Shown here one piece after another: positions 1 through 10,779 of a stretch of DNA of 64,000 bases. The stretch is from Cherax quadricarinatus (taxonomy: Eukaryota > Arthropoda > Malacostraca > Decapoda > Parastacidae), in contig NC_091300.1 in assembly GCF_038502225.1 (NCBI RefSeq), positions 44,217,188-44,281,187 on the forward strand. The letters are read 5' to 3'. The translations under genes were made by a program, and so were the position numbers. The notes beneath the pieces were generated by a model. That model worked only from the letters and a program-made list of their open reading frames with translations. It ran no database searches and was not told the DNA's origin. The stretch's first letter is position 1. Every line of letters begins with the position of its first letter.

Positions 1-1690
1 GTTTTCATTACCAAGGGCAAGTACCTTACACTTATCCACATTAAATTTCATCTGCCATTTTTCAGACCAAGACATTAATTTGTTCAAATCGTCCTGGAGT
101 TCATTGATATCCTCCTCAGAGTGAATTATCCGGCCTATCTTTGTATCATCAGCAAACTTACTCATGTCACTAGTAATCCCTTCATCAAGGTCATTAATGT
201 AAATTATGAACAAGAGAGGGCCTAAAACTGATCCTTGTGGAACGCCACTAGTGACTAATCCCCATTCAGATTTCACTCCATTAATGGTAACTCTCTGCTT
301 TCTATTGGTAAGCCATGCCTCAATCCATGCTAGAACTTTACCTCCTATACCATGAGCTGCCACTTTTCTAAAGAGTCTCTTGTGAGGTACTCTGTCGAAG
401 GCTTTACTAAAATCCAAATAAACAATATCATATTCCTTATCACTGTCAACTGCCTCAAATGTTCTATTGAAGAACGTCAGTAAGTTCGTAAGGCAGGAAC
501 GTCCTCTCGTGAATCCATGCTGAGATTCATTTATCAAGTTATGCTCTTCAAGGTGACTTCTGATGTCAGCTATAATTGTTTCTAATAACTTGCCCACTAT
601 AGATGTCAGGCTTATTGGACGGTAATTTGAAGGAGTGGGCTTATCCCCTGATTTGAATATAGGAACCACATTAGCCATCTTCCACAACTCTCGCACAACA
701 CTGGTAAGGATGGACGCATTGAATACACTCGTTAATGGCTGACTAAGCTCCATCTTGCATTCCTTAAGTACCCTTGAAAACAACTCATCGGGTCCCGGAG
801 ACTTATTTTGTTTCAGTTTGTCTATCTGTTTAATAACCATGTCCCTCGTGACAGTAATATTAGTTAACTTAAATTCATCAGGAACTAAATAATTGTTAAT
901 TACTGGAAACTCATTTACATCTTCCTGTGTAAAAAATGACAAAAAATAGTCATTAAATAAGGAACACATTTCCAGTTCATTATCCGTCAGCTGTCCATTC
1001 CCAGATTTCAGAGGTCCTACTTTTTCCTTCACCTTCGTCCTATACACTTGAAAGAACCCCTTTGGATTAGTCTTTGATTCATTAGCAACTCTAATTTCAT
1101 AGTCACGTTTAGCCTTTCTAATCGCCTTTTTTACTTCTCTTTTAAGCTGAACATATTGGTCAGTAAGGTTAACCTCTCCTCTTCTGATGCGCCTATAAAT
1201 TCCCCTTTTCTCCCCTAATAGATGCTTTAGCCTCCTGTTAACCCATTTTGGATCGTTATTATTAGACCTAATTTCTCTCTGGGGAATGTATATACTCTGG
1301 GCACTGTGTATATTATTAAGAAAACAATCATAAAAGCAGATCCCTTCATATTCATAAGTATGATTATCGTCAATAAAATCATTAGCTAAATAACCCCAAT
1401 CAAGATTAGACAGATGTTCCCTAAGTCCATTATAATCGGCAGAACGAAAATCAGGGATTTTTACTGTATTATCATTATTCTTGCATTCCCAATTAATGCT
1501 AAAGGTGATGGATTTGTGATCACTTGCGCCAAGCTCTTCAGTGATCTCCAGATTATTCACGAGTGTTTCATTATTTGACAAGACTAGGTCTAGCAAATTA
1601 TTACCCCTGGTAGGCTCAGTTACACTCTGTTTCAGAAAACAGTCCTGAACTGTTTCCATGAAGTCACTGGACTCTAGATTACCTGTCAAA
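1..1690 (-). pseudogene. CR1 LINE copy 1, ORF2 reverse-transcriptase half (runs off window edge)
   Basis: Minus-strand translation gives a non-LTR reverse transcriptase: NKSPGPDE near 790-815, GVPQGSVLGPLLFII near 205-245 and KFADDTKI near 140-165. It continues past base 1, so its 3' end is outside the window. It aligns base by base with the third CR1 copy at 17868-19830. Near 1690 this copy reads GAATTCAAAGTC where copy 3 reads GAATTCCAGTC. That is a one-base gain which puts the RT out of frame with the endonuclease half, so ORF2 is broken here. Known role of the family: the RT copies element RNA onto nicked chromosomal DNA (target-primed reverse transcription). No further frame breaks were noticed, but not every codon was checked. 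Confidence 0.85.
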
Positions 1691-2308
1691 GAATTCAAAG
1701 TCAATTTGGCTAAAGTTAAAGTCCCCTACTATGACTATGTTACTGTGTCCAGAAGCCCTAACAATTTCGTCCCAAAGAAGTCTCCCTCTATCGTGATCCA
1801 AGCCTGGAGGTCGGTATATTACACCTAGAATTAGTTTTTCTTGACCCTCCACGAACTCTACCCAGACAGACTCTGTTACTGCTCCATCTATTTTTATACC
1901 TGTTTTTATGCAACAATTAATATTTTCTCGAACATACAATGCAACTCCTCCCCCCTTCCCATTACATCTATCCACATTGAACAACTTAAATCCCTGAATA
2001 TTACACTCAGCAGTCATATCCCGACTCTTTAAATCATACCACGTTTCAGTTAATGCAATGATATCAAAGTTCCCAGCACATGCTACCAAACGTAGTTCAT
2101 TAATTTTATTTCTTGCACTTCGACTGTTAGCATAAAATACCATCATATGTTTTTTCTTCTGCACATTTTTCCTATTCATCTTTGTTTTTACACAATTTCT
2201 GAAATTATCATTACCCAGAGTTACTCCATGACAGTTACTATTAAGATTCTTAATATCAGAGCATAAGTCAATATATCCATACTCATTATTAATCATTTCT
2301 AAACCCAT
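1679..2308 (-). pseudogene. CR1 LINE copy 1, ORF2 N-terminal endonuclease
   Basis: A 209-residue frame with the apurinic-type endonuclease (EEP) signature of LINE ORF2. It shows YANSRSARNKINEL near residues 59-72, then ALTETWY (catalytic Glu), GVIYRPPG and VGDFNFSQ (Asp/Asn). In this family the domain nicks the target DNA to prime reverse transcription. The start at 2308 lies 14 bases after the ORF1 stop, the compact bicistronic layout of CR1 elements. The frame runs into FEFFDR at its end because of the one-base gain near 1690. The downstream RT continues in another frame, so the protein as encoded would be an inactive fragment. Confidence 0.85.
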
Positions 2309-2322
2309 ACCTCTAACTAATC

Positions 2323-3162
2323 CTAGTTTAAAGTCCTAACAACCCCCTCAACTGAGTTAGCAAGAAAACCCACACCTGCCCTGGATAAGTGAACCCCATC
2401 CCTGGCATACATGTCATTTCGGCCGTAGAAGTTGTCCCAGTTGTCAATGAATGGTACTGCATTATCCTTACAGTGTTTATCCAGCCAACAATTAATACCA
2501 ATTGCTCTGGACAACCATTCATTACCAACACCTCTTCTTGGCAAAATGCCACATATAACAGGGCGCCCCCCCTTCTTCCTAATCATGTCTATAGCTGTCC
2601 TGAACTTTCTAACTAAATCCTCACTTCTACGCTTGCCTACATCATTGCCTCCAGCACTGAGGCAAATAATAGGATTGATCCCATTACCGTTCATGATGTT
2701 GTCAAGCCGGCTAACAATGTCCTCCATCCCAGCCCCAGGAAAGCATACCCTTTGTCTCCTACTCCTGTCCTTCAAGCAGAATGCCCTATCCATGTATCTA
2801 ACCTGGCTATCCCCAACAACAACAATATTCTTACCTTCCTTGTTGTCGTTCGTCGTGACGATCCCAGTAGTAGACTCACATTCGTCGGGTAGCACCGAGA
2901 ATGCGTTGGAGGTTTCCACGGGAGTTTCCACAGCAGTCTCTTTCTTCTTCATCGTTTCTGGCTTTCCATTCGTCTTCTTGATCGTCAACTTCGTCGTCCC
3001 CTGCTGTCCAGCCACTGACCACGATCCCTTCTTGACCTGAGGACTCGAAACAGGAGGACTACTACGAATCCTCTTGTTTTCCTCGGTCAATCGCCGTATC
3101 TCCATCTTCGCTGCCCTCAATTCTTCCTTAAGTTGCTGGTAAAGTTGCTCGATGGAGGGCAT
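2323..3162 (-). CDS. CR1 LINE copy 1, ORF1 protein with SGNH-hydrolase-like domain
   Basis: A 279-residue intact frame. Residues about 1-35 are charged and heptad-like (IEQLYQQLKEELRAAKMEI), suggesting a coiled coil. A basic, Ser/Pro-rich linker follows. From about residue 112 comes a GDSL/SGNH esterase-like fold with VVGDSQVRYMD (nucleophile Ser), SAGGNDV (block III Asn) and DGVHLS (Asp and His). CR1-type ORF1 proteins with such an esterase domain are known; they bind RNA and help retrotransposition. All expected catalytic residues are visible. ATG at 3162 is chosen because the coiled coil starts there and an apparent leader lies upstream to about 3230. This is the only CR1 frame in the window that looks intact. 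Confidence 0.85.
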   Translation of the reverse strand: MPSIEQLYQQLKEELRAAKMEIRRLTEENKRIRSSPPVSSPQVKKGSWSVAGQQGTTKLTIKKTNGKPETMKKKETAVETPVETSNAFSVLPDECESTTGIVTTNDNKEGKNIVVVGDSQVRYMDRAFCLKDRSRRQRVCFPGAGMEDIVSRLDNIMNGNGINPIICLSAGGNDVGKRRSEDLVRKFRTAIDMIRKKGGRPVICGILPRRGVGNEWLSRAIGINCWLDKHCKDNAVPFIDNWDNFYGRNDMYARDGVHLSRAGVGFLANSVEGVVRTLN

Positions 3163-3231
3163 CTTGGTTCAGTCCACGGGAGCAAACAAGACACTTCTTC
3201 ACAGAGTTAAGTACAGGTCACCACTGAATTA

Positions 3232-3340
3232 AGTACAGGTACAGGGTAGCTTTAGGTAGAGGTCGTTTTGATAAGGATCTGCCTCGCATGGGCCAGTAGG
3301 CCTTCTGCAGTGTTCCTCCATTTTTATGATCTTATATTGT
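3232..3340 (+). repeat. Detached CR1 3' tail, plus orientation
   Basis: Contains TAGCTTTAGGTAGAGGTCG, TTTTGATAAGGATCTGCC, GGGCCAGTAGGCCTTCTGC and an imperfect TTTTTATGATCTTAT end. Antisense, the same sequence is the 3' untranslated tail of CR1 copy 3 at 16541-16660. Here it reads in plus sense while the flanking CR1 bodies are minus, so it is a separate insertion or an inverted fragment. It separates CR1 copy 1 from copy 2. Confidence 0.75.
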
Positions 3341-4704
3341 TAGTGTCTTCCTGTGTAAAAACAGAGAGAAAATAATTATTTAAAATCGAGCACATTTCAT
3401 TCTCTTTGTCAGTAAGATGCCCATAGTTATTTTTAAGGGGACCTATCTTATCTCTAACTTTCGTTTTATAGACCTGGAAAAAACTTTTTGGGTTAGTTTT
3501 CGAGTCCCTAGCAACTTTAATTTCATAGTCAGTTTTAGCTTTTCTTATCCCTTTTTAACGTCCCTCTTAATGTCAATATACTGATTCAAAAGATGACCCT
3601 CACCTCTTTTGATACGCCTATAAATTCCTTTCTTATGCCCTAGTAGATATTTCAGCCTATTATTCACCCATTTTGGGTCATTTCTATTTGATCTAATTTC
3701 TTTATACAGGATAAACATTCTTTGAGCAGCTTGTATGATGTTCAGAAAACTGTCATATTGATAGCTCTCTTCGTTACCCCAGTCAACAGATGATAAGTGT
3801 TCTCTAAGCCCATCGTAATCTGCTAAGCGAAAATCTGGAACTGTTACTGAGTTGTCCCTACTATCATACTTCCATTCTATGCTAAAGGTAATTGATTTTT
3901 GTTCGCTTGTGCCGAGTTCCTCATTAATTTCTAAATTATTAACAAGGGTTTCCTTGTTCGCCAGAACCAAATCAAGAAGTTTATTTCCCCTTGTAGGCTC
4001 TGTCACAAACTGCTTCAAAAAACATTCCTGAACTACTTCTAAGAAGTCATTTGATTCTAAATTCCCAGTCAAGATATTCCAATCAATGTGACTAAAGTTA
4101 AAGTCCCCTAGAATTACTACATTATCGTGCCTTGTGGCCTTAACAATTTCCTCCCACAGTAATTTCCCTTGGTCCCTATCTAAGTTTGGGGGACGGTACA
4201 TCACTCCTAGAATCAATTTTTTATGCCCCTCTGAAAATTCTATCCAGACTCTGTATGTGTTACCTCAGACTTAATACCCGTTTTTATGCAACAGTTCAAG
4301 TGATCTCGGACATACAGTGCCACCCCACCTCCCTTACCGATATTTCTATCTACTTGGAACAATTTAAAACCCTGAATGTGACATTCCGAAGGCATGTCCC
4401 GACTTTTGGAATTAAACCATGTCTCAGTGATTGCAAATACATCAATGTTACCTGCACTAGCAACTAATCTCAACTCATCCATCTTATTCCTAGCACTACG
4501 GCTATTAGCATAATATAATTTTAAAGACCCTCCTTTCTCTTTACCCTTTCTGCTCATATCTGTTTTTTCACTAAACCTATTACTGTCCTTGTCGCCTAGT
4601 GCCATTGACTTTCCAATATCCACCTCATTCTGCCTATTACTAGTTCCCCTAGAACTCATAGTATTACTACACTGGGACTTCACTGTATTCTCACCAAAAC
4701 CCAT
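3341..4704 (-). pseudogene. CR1 LINE copy 2, ORF2 endonuclease region (truncated, broken)
   Basis: A second, diverged subfamily of the same CR1. Residues read YANSRSARNKMDEL and AITETWFNSKSRD in the frame 4704-4240, then GVMYRPPN and LGDFNFSHIDW in the frame 4216-3545. The break near 4216-4250 is a frameshift just before the YRPP motif. A second break lies near 3545-3555. Homology continues to about 3345 (equivalent to MCSLFNDYFLSVFTQED of copy 3) and stops there, so the whole RT is missing. No activity is possible from this copy. Confidence 0.8.
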
Positions 4705-4718
4705 ACCACTATATATTC

Positions 4719-5180
4719 CTAGTTTAAAGCCCTAACAGCACCCTCCACTGCCATTGCCAGTGCCCCCACCCCATACCTAGATAAGTGAACCCCATCCCTG
4801 GCATACATGTCATTTCTGCCATAGAAGAGGTCCCAGTTGTCAATGAATGTTACCGCATTTTCCTTACAGTATTTGTCCAGCCAGCAATTGACACCAATTG
4901 CCCTGGACAACCACTCGTTTCCAACTCCCCTCCTTGGCAAAATACCACATATGACAGGGTTCCCACCCTTCTTTCCCATTATCTCTATTGCTGACCTATA
5001 CCTGCTAATCAGGCCCTGACTCCTACATCTGTCAACATCGTTGCCTCCTGCACTGAGACACATAATAGGATTGCTCCCATTACCTTTCATGATGTCGTCC
5101 AGACGGCTAACAATATCCCCCATCCCAGCCCCAGGAAAACATACCCTGTGCCTCCTCTTCCTGTCCCTAAGACAAAAGGC
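4719..5180 (-). pseudogene. CR1 LINE copy 2, ORF1 SGNH domain, 5'-truncated
   Basis: Encodes the C-terminal part of the ORF1 esterase-like domain: SAGGNDV, VICGILPRRGVGNEWLSRA and DGVHLSRYGVG. The frame is open upstream of its first ATG (5123) to about 5180 (AFCLRDRKRR). There similarity to the complete ORF1 at 2323-3162 ends abruptly. The nucleophile block (GDS) is missing. This is a 5'-truncated LINE insertion, with ORF2 starting 14 bases downstream as in copy 1. Confidence 0.8.
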
Positions 5181-5435
5181 TTATTTATCTAATACAATTC
5201 AACTAATATGACATAATAAACAATATTAATAACATAGAAACATGGAATATACTCTAGAATGAATAAAATAAGTCATTACGTATGTCACGAGAGGTGTTGT
5301 GTTGTGTTGTTGTTGAGTGTATAAGGGCCACTGAGAGTAAGCTGTCCATAATGGTGGTGAAGCAGCAGCTGAGGCGGCGGTGTTTTCTGTAGCCCTATAT
5401 AACTCCAACAACATTGGAGGAGTTGGTAGAATCGC
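5181..5435. other. No gene seen; GTTGT-rich flank
   Basis: AT-rich sequence with a short GTTGTGTTGTGTTGTTGTTG stretch near 5295-5316. Nothing recognisable was found. Confidence 0.4.
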
Positions 5436-5650
5436 TGAATCAGAAGAAGGCACCCTCTACCACCATCACTACCACCGTCTACCACTATTACAACTGCTAC
5501 CACCATCACTACCACCTTCTACTACTATTACAATTGCTACCACCATCACTGCCACCTACCACTATTGCAACTGTTACCACCATCACTACTACCTTCTACC
5601 ACCATCAATCACTGTCACAACTGCTTCCACTCTATCACCACCACCTTTGA
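5436..5650. repeat. Imperfect CCA/CTA trinucleotide-rich tandem repeat
   Basis: Repeated CACCATCACTACCACC and CTACTATTACAACTGCTACC variants with a period of about 60 bases. Open frames here (His/Tyr/Leu-rich) are only a consequence of the repeat. Confidence 0.75.
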
Positions 5651-6067
5651 ATTTTTCTAAAAACTTTTTCATAAATTATATGTGTTTCTGACATTCTTTA
5701 CCAAAGGGCTGGCACTAGAAGCTTTCTTTGGAGCCATGGTGACTTATTTACCAGTTGCAAGCACTAAAACGAATTGAATATTATGAAATATTTCGTATGA
5801 ACAAGTGAGGGGACCGTCGCTCACTAGTAAACAATGGCACACTGGCTGGGAAGAGAGGCCGAGACGGCTCAGAGCGTGAGTACACGTCCCGGACGAAGGA
5901 CGATTAGCTAGTAAACCGACCATTTTCGAGCCAATGTTTGGACGAGAGTAATGCGACGATTTCCGAAAAGGACGACTGTCGAGCCGGACGATTATTGAGG
6001 GACCACTGTATTTAGTTGAACTAGGCTAAATTAAATTGGGCTTGTTATAATAATGATAGGTACAAAA

Positions 6068-6074
<7 letters not shown>
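5651..6074. other. No gene seen
   Basis: Unique-looking sequence with no convincing frame, motif or repeat. Confidence 0.4.
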
Positions 6075-6520
<446 letters not shown>

Positions 6521-6552
6521 ATAAATTAGACACATGTGCAACTCTTGGGTAT

Positions 6553-6604
6553 CTTTATTGAGGAAACGTTTCGCCACACAGTGGCTTCATCAGTCCATAC
6601 AAAG
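6553..6604 (-). ncRNA. Hammerhead ribozyme motif, family A
   Basis: Minus strand: CTTTGTATGGA, core CTGATGA, stem II GCCAC-TGT-GTGGC, GAAA, ACGTT, then TCC pairing with GGA (stem I) and AAAG pairing with CTTT. One extra A lies between the core and stem II, as in nearly all copies here. Confidence 0.75.
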
Positions 6605-6923
6605 GAGAATCTTGAAGAACAGGAGGAGAATGAGGTAATCAGTCCCTCAACCTTGAGTCGATGTGTTCAGTCCATCAATCTCGAATAGAATACGGCATAC
6701 GTGCGGAGAAGGAGCTTATAAACCGTTGGCAGGAGAGGTGCAGCAGTCATCGGTAGTGTCACATTTGTTCAATGTGGAAGTAGGTCGTGCCCAAGAATTA
6801 GGCAAGCGAAGAATTCCCAAGTATTAAGATCCCAAGAAGTTGCAGTGTCTGACAGGTTTGTAGATGAATGGTTCAGAGAACCGACATGTTGATAAATTAG
6901 ACACATGTGCAACTCTTGGGTAT

Positions 6924-6975
6924 CTTTATTGAGGAAACGTTTCGCCACACAGTGGCTTCATCAGTCCATACTAAG
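6924..6975 (-). ncRNA. Hammerhead ribozyme motif, family A (second tandem unit)
   Basis: Same core and stems as the copy at 6553. The distal stem I strand is CTTAGTATGGA (one change). Confidence 0.75.
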
Positions 6976-7294
6976 GAGAATCTTGAAGAACAGGAGGAGA
7001 ATGAGGTAATCAGTCCCTCAACCTTGAGTCGATGTGTTCAGTCCATCAATCTCGAATAGAATACGGCATACGTGCGGAGAAGGAGCTTATAAACCGTTGG
7101 CAGGAGAGGTGCAGCAGTCATAGGTAGGTAATGTCACATATGTTCAACGTGGAAGTAGGTCGTGCCCAAGAATTAGGCAAGCTAAGAATTCCCAAGTATT
7201 AAGATCCCAAGAAGTTGCAGTGTCTGACAAGTTTGTAGATGAATGGTTCAGAGAACCGACATGAGATTAAGACACATGTGCAACATCTGGGTAT

Positions 7295-7340
7295 CTTTAT
7301 TGTAGACGTTTCGCCATCCAGTGGCTTTATCAATACAAAT
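7295..7340 (-). ncRNA. Hammerhead-like motif, family D (U3-A8 core)
   Basis: Minus strand: GTA, core TTGATAA, stem II GCCA-CTGGA-TGGC, GAAA, ACGTC, TAC. GTA/TAC form stem I. Core positions 3 and 8 are U and A instead of C and G, keeping the pair. The cleavage triplet would be GUC. Confidence 0.65.
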
Positions 7341-8070
7341 TCTAGGACATAACTTGAAGACAGTAGAACTATGTACAGAAGATGAGGAAATCAGTCCCTC
7401 AACCTAGGAGCAGGTACGAAGAGCACCATAGTCGTGGAGATTCTGAAGCAGAAGAAAGGATCCTGGCGCTTATATAGTAACGTCAGGTGTAGCAGACGAG
7501 GGCATATTCACTGGTAGGCGGGATTCCCCAGTGGAAGTAGGTCCTTCCCAAAGAGATGGGTTAGTTGTAGTAGTAGTTGTCGTAGTCGTGAAGGTTATGT
7601 ACATGTCCTCAGAATTAAGATTCCATGATGTTGCAGTGTCTGACAAGTTGTGTACGAATGGTATATAATACCGACAAGATGAGATTAAGACACATGTGCA
7701 ACATCTGGGTATCTTTATGTGTCTTAATCTCATCTTGTCGGTATTATATACCATTCGTACACAACTTGTCAGACACTGCAACATCATGGAATCTTAATTC
7801 TGAGGACATGTACATAACCTTCACGACTACGACAACTACTACTACAACTAACCCATCTCTTTGGGAAGGACCTACTTCCACTGGGGAATCCCGCCTACCA
7901 GTGAATATGCCCTCGTCTGCTACACCTGACGTTACTATATAAGCGCCAGGATCCTTTCTTCTGCTTCAGAATCTCCACGACTATGGTGCTCTTCGTACCT
8001 GCTCCTAGGTTGAGGGACTGATTACCTCATCTTCTGTACATAGTTCTACTGTCTTCAAGTTATGTCCTAG

Positions 8071-8117
8071 AATTTGTATTGATAAAGCCACTGGATGGCG
8101 AAACGTCTACAATAAAG
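8071..8117 (+). ncRNA. Hammerhead-like motif, family D (U3-A8 core)
   Basis: Plus-strand partner of the copy at 7295: core TTGATAA at 8079-8085, stem II GCCA/TGGC, GAAACGTC, stem I GTA/TAC, distal AATTTG facing AATAAAG. Confidence 0.65.
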
Positions 8118-8229
8118 ATACCCAGATGTTGCACATGTGTCTTAATCTCATCTTGTCGGTATTATATACCATTCGTACACAGAGAACCGACATGTTGATA
8201 AATTAGACACATGTGCAACTCTTGGGTAT

Positions 8230-8278
8230 CTTTGAGGAAACGTTTCGCCACACAGTGGCTTCATCAGGCCATACAAAG
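8230..8278 (-). ncRNA. Degenerate hammerhead motif, family A
   Basis: Core and stem II are present, but stem I lacks the ATT segment (CTTTGAGGAAACG) and the base next to the core is changed (GGCC TGATGA). Probably inactive. Confidence 0.5.
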
Positions 8279-8628
8279 GAGAATCTTGAAGAACAGGAGG
8301 AGAATGAGGTAATCAGTCCCTCAACCTTTAGTCGATGTGTTCAGTCCATCAATCTCGAATAGAATACGGCATACGTGCGAAGGAGCTTATAAACTTCTTG
8401 GGATCTTAATACTTGGGAATTCTTCGCTTGCCTAATTCTTGGGCACGACCTACTTCCACATTGAACAAATGTGACACTACCTATGACTGCTGCACCTCTC
8501 CTGCCAACGGTTTATAAGCTGCTTCTCCGCTGATATGCCGTATTCTACTCAAGATTGATGGACTGACCACATCGACTCAAGGTTGAGGGACTGATTACCT
8601 CATTCTCCTCCTGTTCTTCAAGTTTCTC

Positions 8629-8680
8629 CTACGTATGGACTGATGAAGCCACTGTGTGGCGAAACGTTTCCTCAATAAAG
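8629..8680 (+). ncRNA. Hammerhead ribozyme motif, family A
   Basis: Core CTGATGA at 8640-8646, stem II GCCAC/GTGGC, GAAACGTT, stem I GGA/TCC. The distal stem I strand (TACGTATGGA) is diverged. Confidence 0.7.
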
Positions 8681-8718
8681 ATACCCAAGAGTTGCACAAG
8701 TGTCTAATTTATCAACAT

Positions 8719-8876
8719 GTTTACAGTAATTTAATACTAAACAGAGTGAAATATATTTTTATCGTTAGGTTCAGAATGATTTTGGCGAAATTATTGCATA
8801 CACAAATTTTCACTTGTCCTATATGGCAAGATGAACGTTGCTATTTAAGCCAAGATAGCAAGTTCTGCCTATTCGG

Positions 8877-8883
<7 letters not shown>
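8719..8883 (+). mobile_element. MITE-like element, right half
   Basis: Continues the element begun at 6301: CGTTAGGTTCAGAATGATTT, TTGCATACACAAATTTTCAC, and terminal inverted repeat CCTATTCGGCACGG at about 8868-8882, followed by (TA)n. It matches the right part of 45367-45735. Confidence 0.75.

Positions 8884-8957
<74 letters not shown>
8884..8957. repeat. (TA)n microsatellite
   Basis: Uninterrupted TA dinucleotides flanking the MITE-like terminus. Confidence 0.95.
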
Positions 8958-8959
<2 letters not shown>

Positions 8960-9399
8960 ACTGTTAAACAGTGTTAGAAGCCTAGGAGTTTGTGTCGGCT
9001 AAATACAAACCACCGTTAAAGGCATAAGGTAAAGGATAAGGCATAAGGGTGGCACCTTTATGCAGAAGAGGCACAGATTATAAAAACATTAATAAAAACT
9101 AAGTGGTTGATTGTGTATCTTGCAATCATCGTAGGAAATAAGGACATGTAGTGGTAGAGCATTTTAAAGCAGAATAAAAAAATGACATTTCGTAAGAAAG
9201 GATAAGTTAACCGGATAAGTTAACACAGTGTTTGTCACTGTTATAGCATGAGTTAGATGGCTTATTTGAAATAGATGTTTCTGTTGTAGTTAAAAACCTT
9301 TAGACATACAAGGAGCTACTGTACATTGTTAAAGAAAGAGGCCACCACAGTTACACAGGATTTTTATCTCCATCAAGATGCTTTGTTGCTGACTTAAGC
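8958..9399. other. No gene seen
   Basis: AT-rich sequence without a convincing frame. It could be the 3' flank of the minus-strand exon-like frame at 11314-11580, because the 9411-11289 element interrupts the region between them. Confidence 0.35.
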
Positions 9400-9443
9400 A
9401 GGAACCGTTAGTTAGGTAAGACACATATGCAACAGTTAGGTAT

Positions 9444-9500
9444 CTTTATTTCGAAACATTTCGCCTACACAGTAGGCTTCTTCAGTCGAGTACAGAAAAG
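9444..9500 (-). ncRNA. Hammerhead motif, family C, mutated at stem III
   Basis: Minus strand: stem I CGA/TCG, core CTGAAGA, stem II GCCTAC-TGT-GTAGGC, but GAAATGTTTCG replaces GAAACGTTTCG. The palindromic ACGT of stem III is lost. Confidence 0.55.
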
Positions 9501-9860
9501 TTGATAGAAGCAGAAGATACTTGAAGACGATGTAATCAGTCCATCACCCTTAAAGTTTTGAGGTGGTCAGTCCCTCAGTCTGGAGAAGAGCATTGTTCCG
9601 TTGTCTGAAACAATATGAAGTTGAAGTGACAGGATGGAGCCTTTATATAGTGCCAGGAGGTGAGACGTAGGTTGCTTTGGGAGGGCAGGTCCCTCTCAAA
9701 CCCAGCCGTTCTCACTAGTAGAGGTCGAAGTTGATGGTCTGTACCAAGATACCCTTGTGTTGCAGTGTCTGACAGAATGAACATTAAAATGGTATAAAAT
9801 ACCGACAGATTGTTAGGTAAGACTGAAGAAGATTGAGACACTTATGCAGCATATGGGAAT

Positions 9861-9913
9861 CTTTATTCAGGAAACGTTTCGCCACACAGTGGCTTCATCA
9901 GTCCAATACAAAG
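9861..9913 (-). ncRNA. Hammerhead ribozyme motif, family B
   Basis: Minus strand: CTTTGTATTGGA, core CTGATGA, GCCAC-TGT-GTGGC, GAAACGTT, TCCTGAATAAAG. Stem I pairs GGA/TCC, ATT/AAT and CTTT/AAAG around small internal loops. Confidence 0.75.
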
Positions 9914-10282
9914 AGGAAGGCGTAAGGAGAGGAGGAGTATGAGGTAATCAGTCCCTCAACCTGGAGTCGATGTTTTCAGTCCATCAATCTTGTAGAATGT
10001 ACAGCATAGGGCCGTAGACGTGGCTTATATACTGTAGTGAGGTGACTTGAAGCAGACAGAGGCGGGATCATAGTGGTACCATCCACTAGTAGAAGTAGGT
10101 CTTTGTCCAAAGGTTGATACCACTATGATCCCGCCTCTGTCTGCTTCAAGTCACCTCACTACAGTATATAAGCCACGTCTACGGCCCTATGCTGTACATT
10201 CTACAAGATTGATGGACTGAAAACATCGACTCCAGGCTGAGGGACTGATTACCTCATACTCCTCCTCTCCTTACGCCTTCCT

Positions 10283-10335
10283 CTTTGTATTGGACTGATG
10301 AAGCCACTGTGTGGCGAAACGTTTCCTGAATAAAG
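10283..10335 (+). ncRNA. Hammerhead ribozyme motif, family B
   Basis: Complete core, stem II and three-part stem I, as in the 9861 copy but on the plus strand. Confidence 0.75.
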
Positions 10336-10660
10336 ATTCCCATATGCTGCATAAGTGTCTCAATCTTCAACTTGTCGGTTTTTCAAACCATTCATCACAA
10401 CTGTCAGACACTGCAGCATCATGAGATCTTCTTACAAAGAATTCTTCAACGCTTGTTCAACCTTTGGACAAAGACCTACTTCGACTAGTGGATGATACCA
10501 CTATGATCCCGCCTCTGTCTGCTTCAAGTCACCTCACTACAGTATATAAGCCACGTCTACGGCCCTATGCTGTACATTCTACAAGATTGATGGATTGAAA
10601 ACATCGACTCCAGGCTGAGGGACTGATTACCTCATACTCCTCCTCTCCTTACGCCTTCCT

Positions 10661-10713
10661 CTTTGTATTGGACTGATGAAGCCACTGTGTGGCGAAACGT
10701 TTCCTGAATAAAG
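10661..10713 (+). ncRNA. Hammerhead ribozyme motif, family B (next direct unit)
   Basis: Identical layout 378 bp after the 10283 copy, consistent with direct pLTR-like repeats. Confidence 0.75.
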
Positions 10714-10779
10714 ATTCCCATATGCTGCATAAGTGTCTCAATCTTCAACTTGTCGGTTTTTCAAACCATTCATCACAAG

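Larger units (their letters stand above)
7263..8180. mobile_element. PLE-derived family D element inserted in a family A element; TSD AGAGAACCGACAT
   Basis: The 13 bp TSD lies at 7250-7262 and 8181-8193. The element is a near-palindrome: a minus arm from 7263 (GAGATTAAGACACATG) and a plus arm ending in CACATGTGTCTTAATCTC, GTCGGTATTATATACC and CATTCGTACAC. Arms carry HHR motifs, TATATAAG boxes (plus sense near 7935) and a GTAGTAGTTGTCGTAGTCG-type spacer. Short frames of 105 residues occur in both arms only because the arms are inverted copies. Confidence 0.85.
6521..8718. mobile_element. Nested cluster of PLE-derived hammerhead elements (family A, with a family D insertion)
   Basis: Two minus-oriented ~370 bp units in tandem (about 6521-6890 and 6891-7262) are followed by a family D element (7263-8180). 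A truncated third minus unit (8181-8395) is then joined head-to-head to a plus unit (8396-8718). Each unit runs, in sense, through a TATA-like TTTATAAGC, an HHR, an AATAAAGATACCCAAG tail, a GGTTC-TCT-GAACC hairpin, and the conserved leader TGTCAGACACTGCAAC. No protein frame is conserved. It sits inside a MITE-like element. Outer TSDs could not be fixed. Confidence 0.8.
9831..10778. mobile_element. Nested PLE-derived family B element; TSD GACTGAAGAA
   Basis: The TSD lies at 9821-9830 and 10779-10788 and may extend to AAGACTGAAGAAG. The minus arm starts GATTGAGACACTTATGC. The plus arms repeat twice with about 378 bp spacing and end GTCGGTTTTTCAAACC, CATTCATCACAA. TATA boxes read AGTATATAAGCC (near 10163 and 10541, plus sense). 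It lacks any conserved protein frame. Confidence 0.85.

Noticed and set aside
7470..7942. Two identical 105-residue frames in opposite orientation
   Set aside because: They are the two inverted arms of the family D element, with TATA and spacer repeats inside; no protein similarity recognised.
8656..8958. 100-residue frame ending in alternating Tyr-Ile
   Set aside because: Runs from an HHR element through a MITE half into a (TA)n tract.
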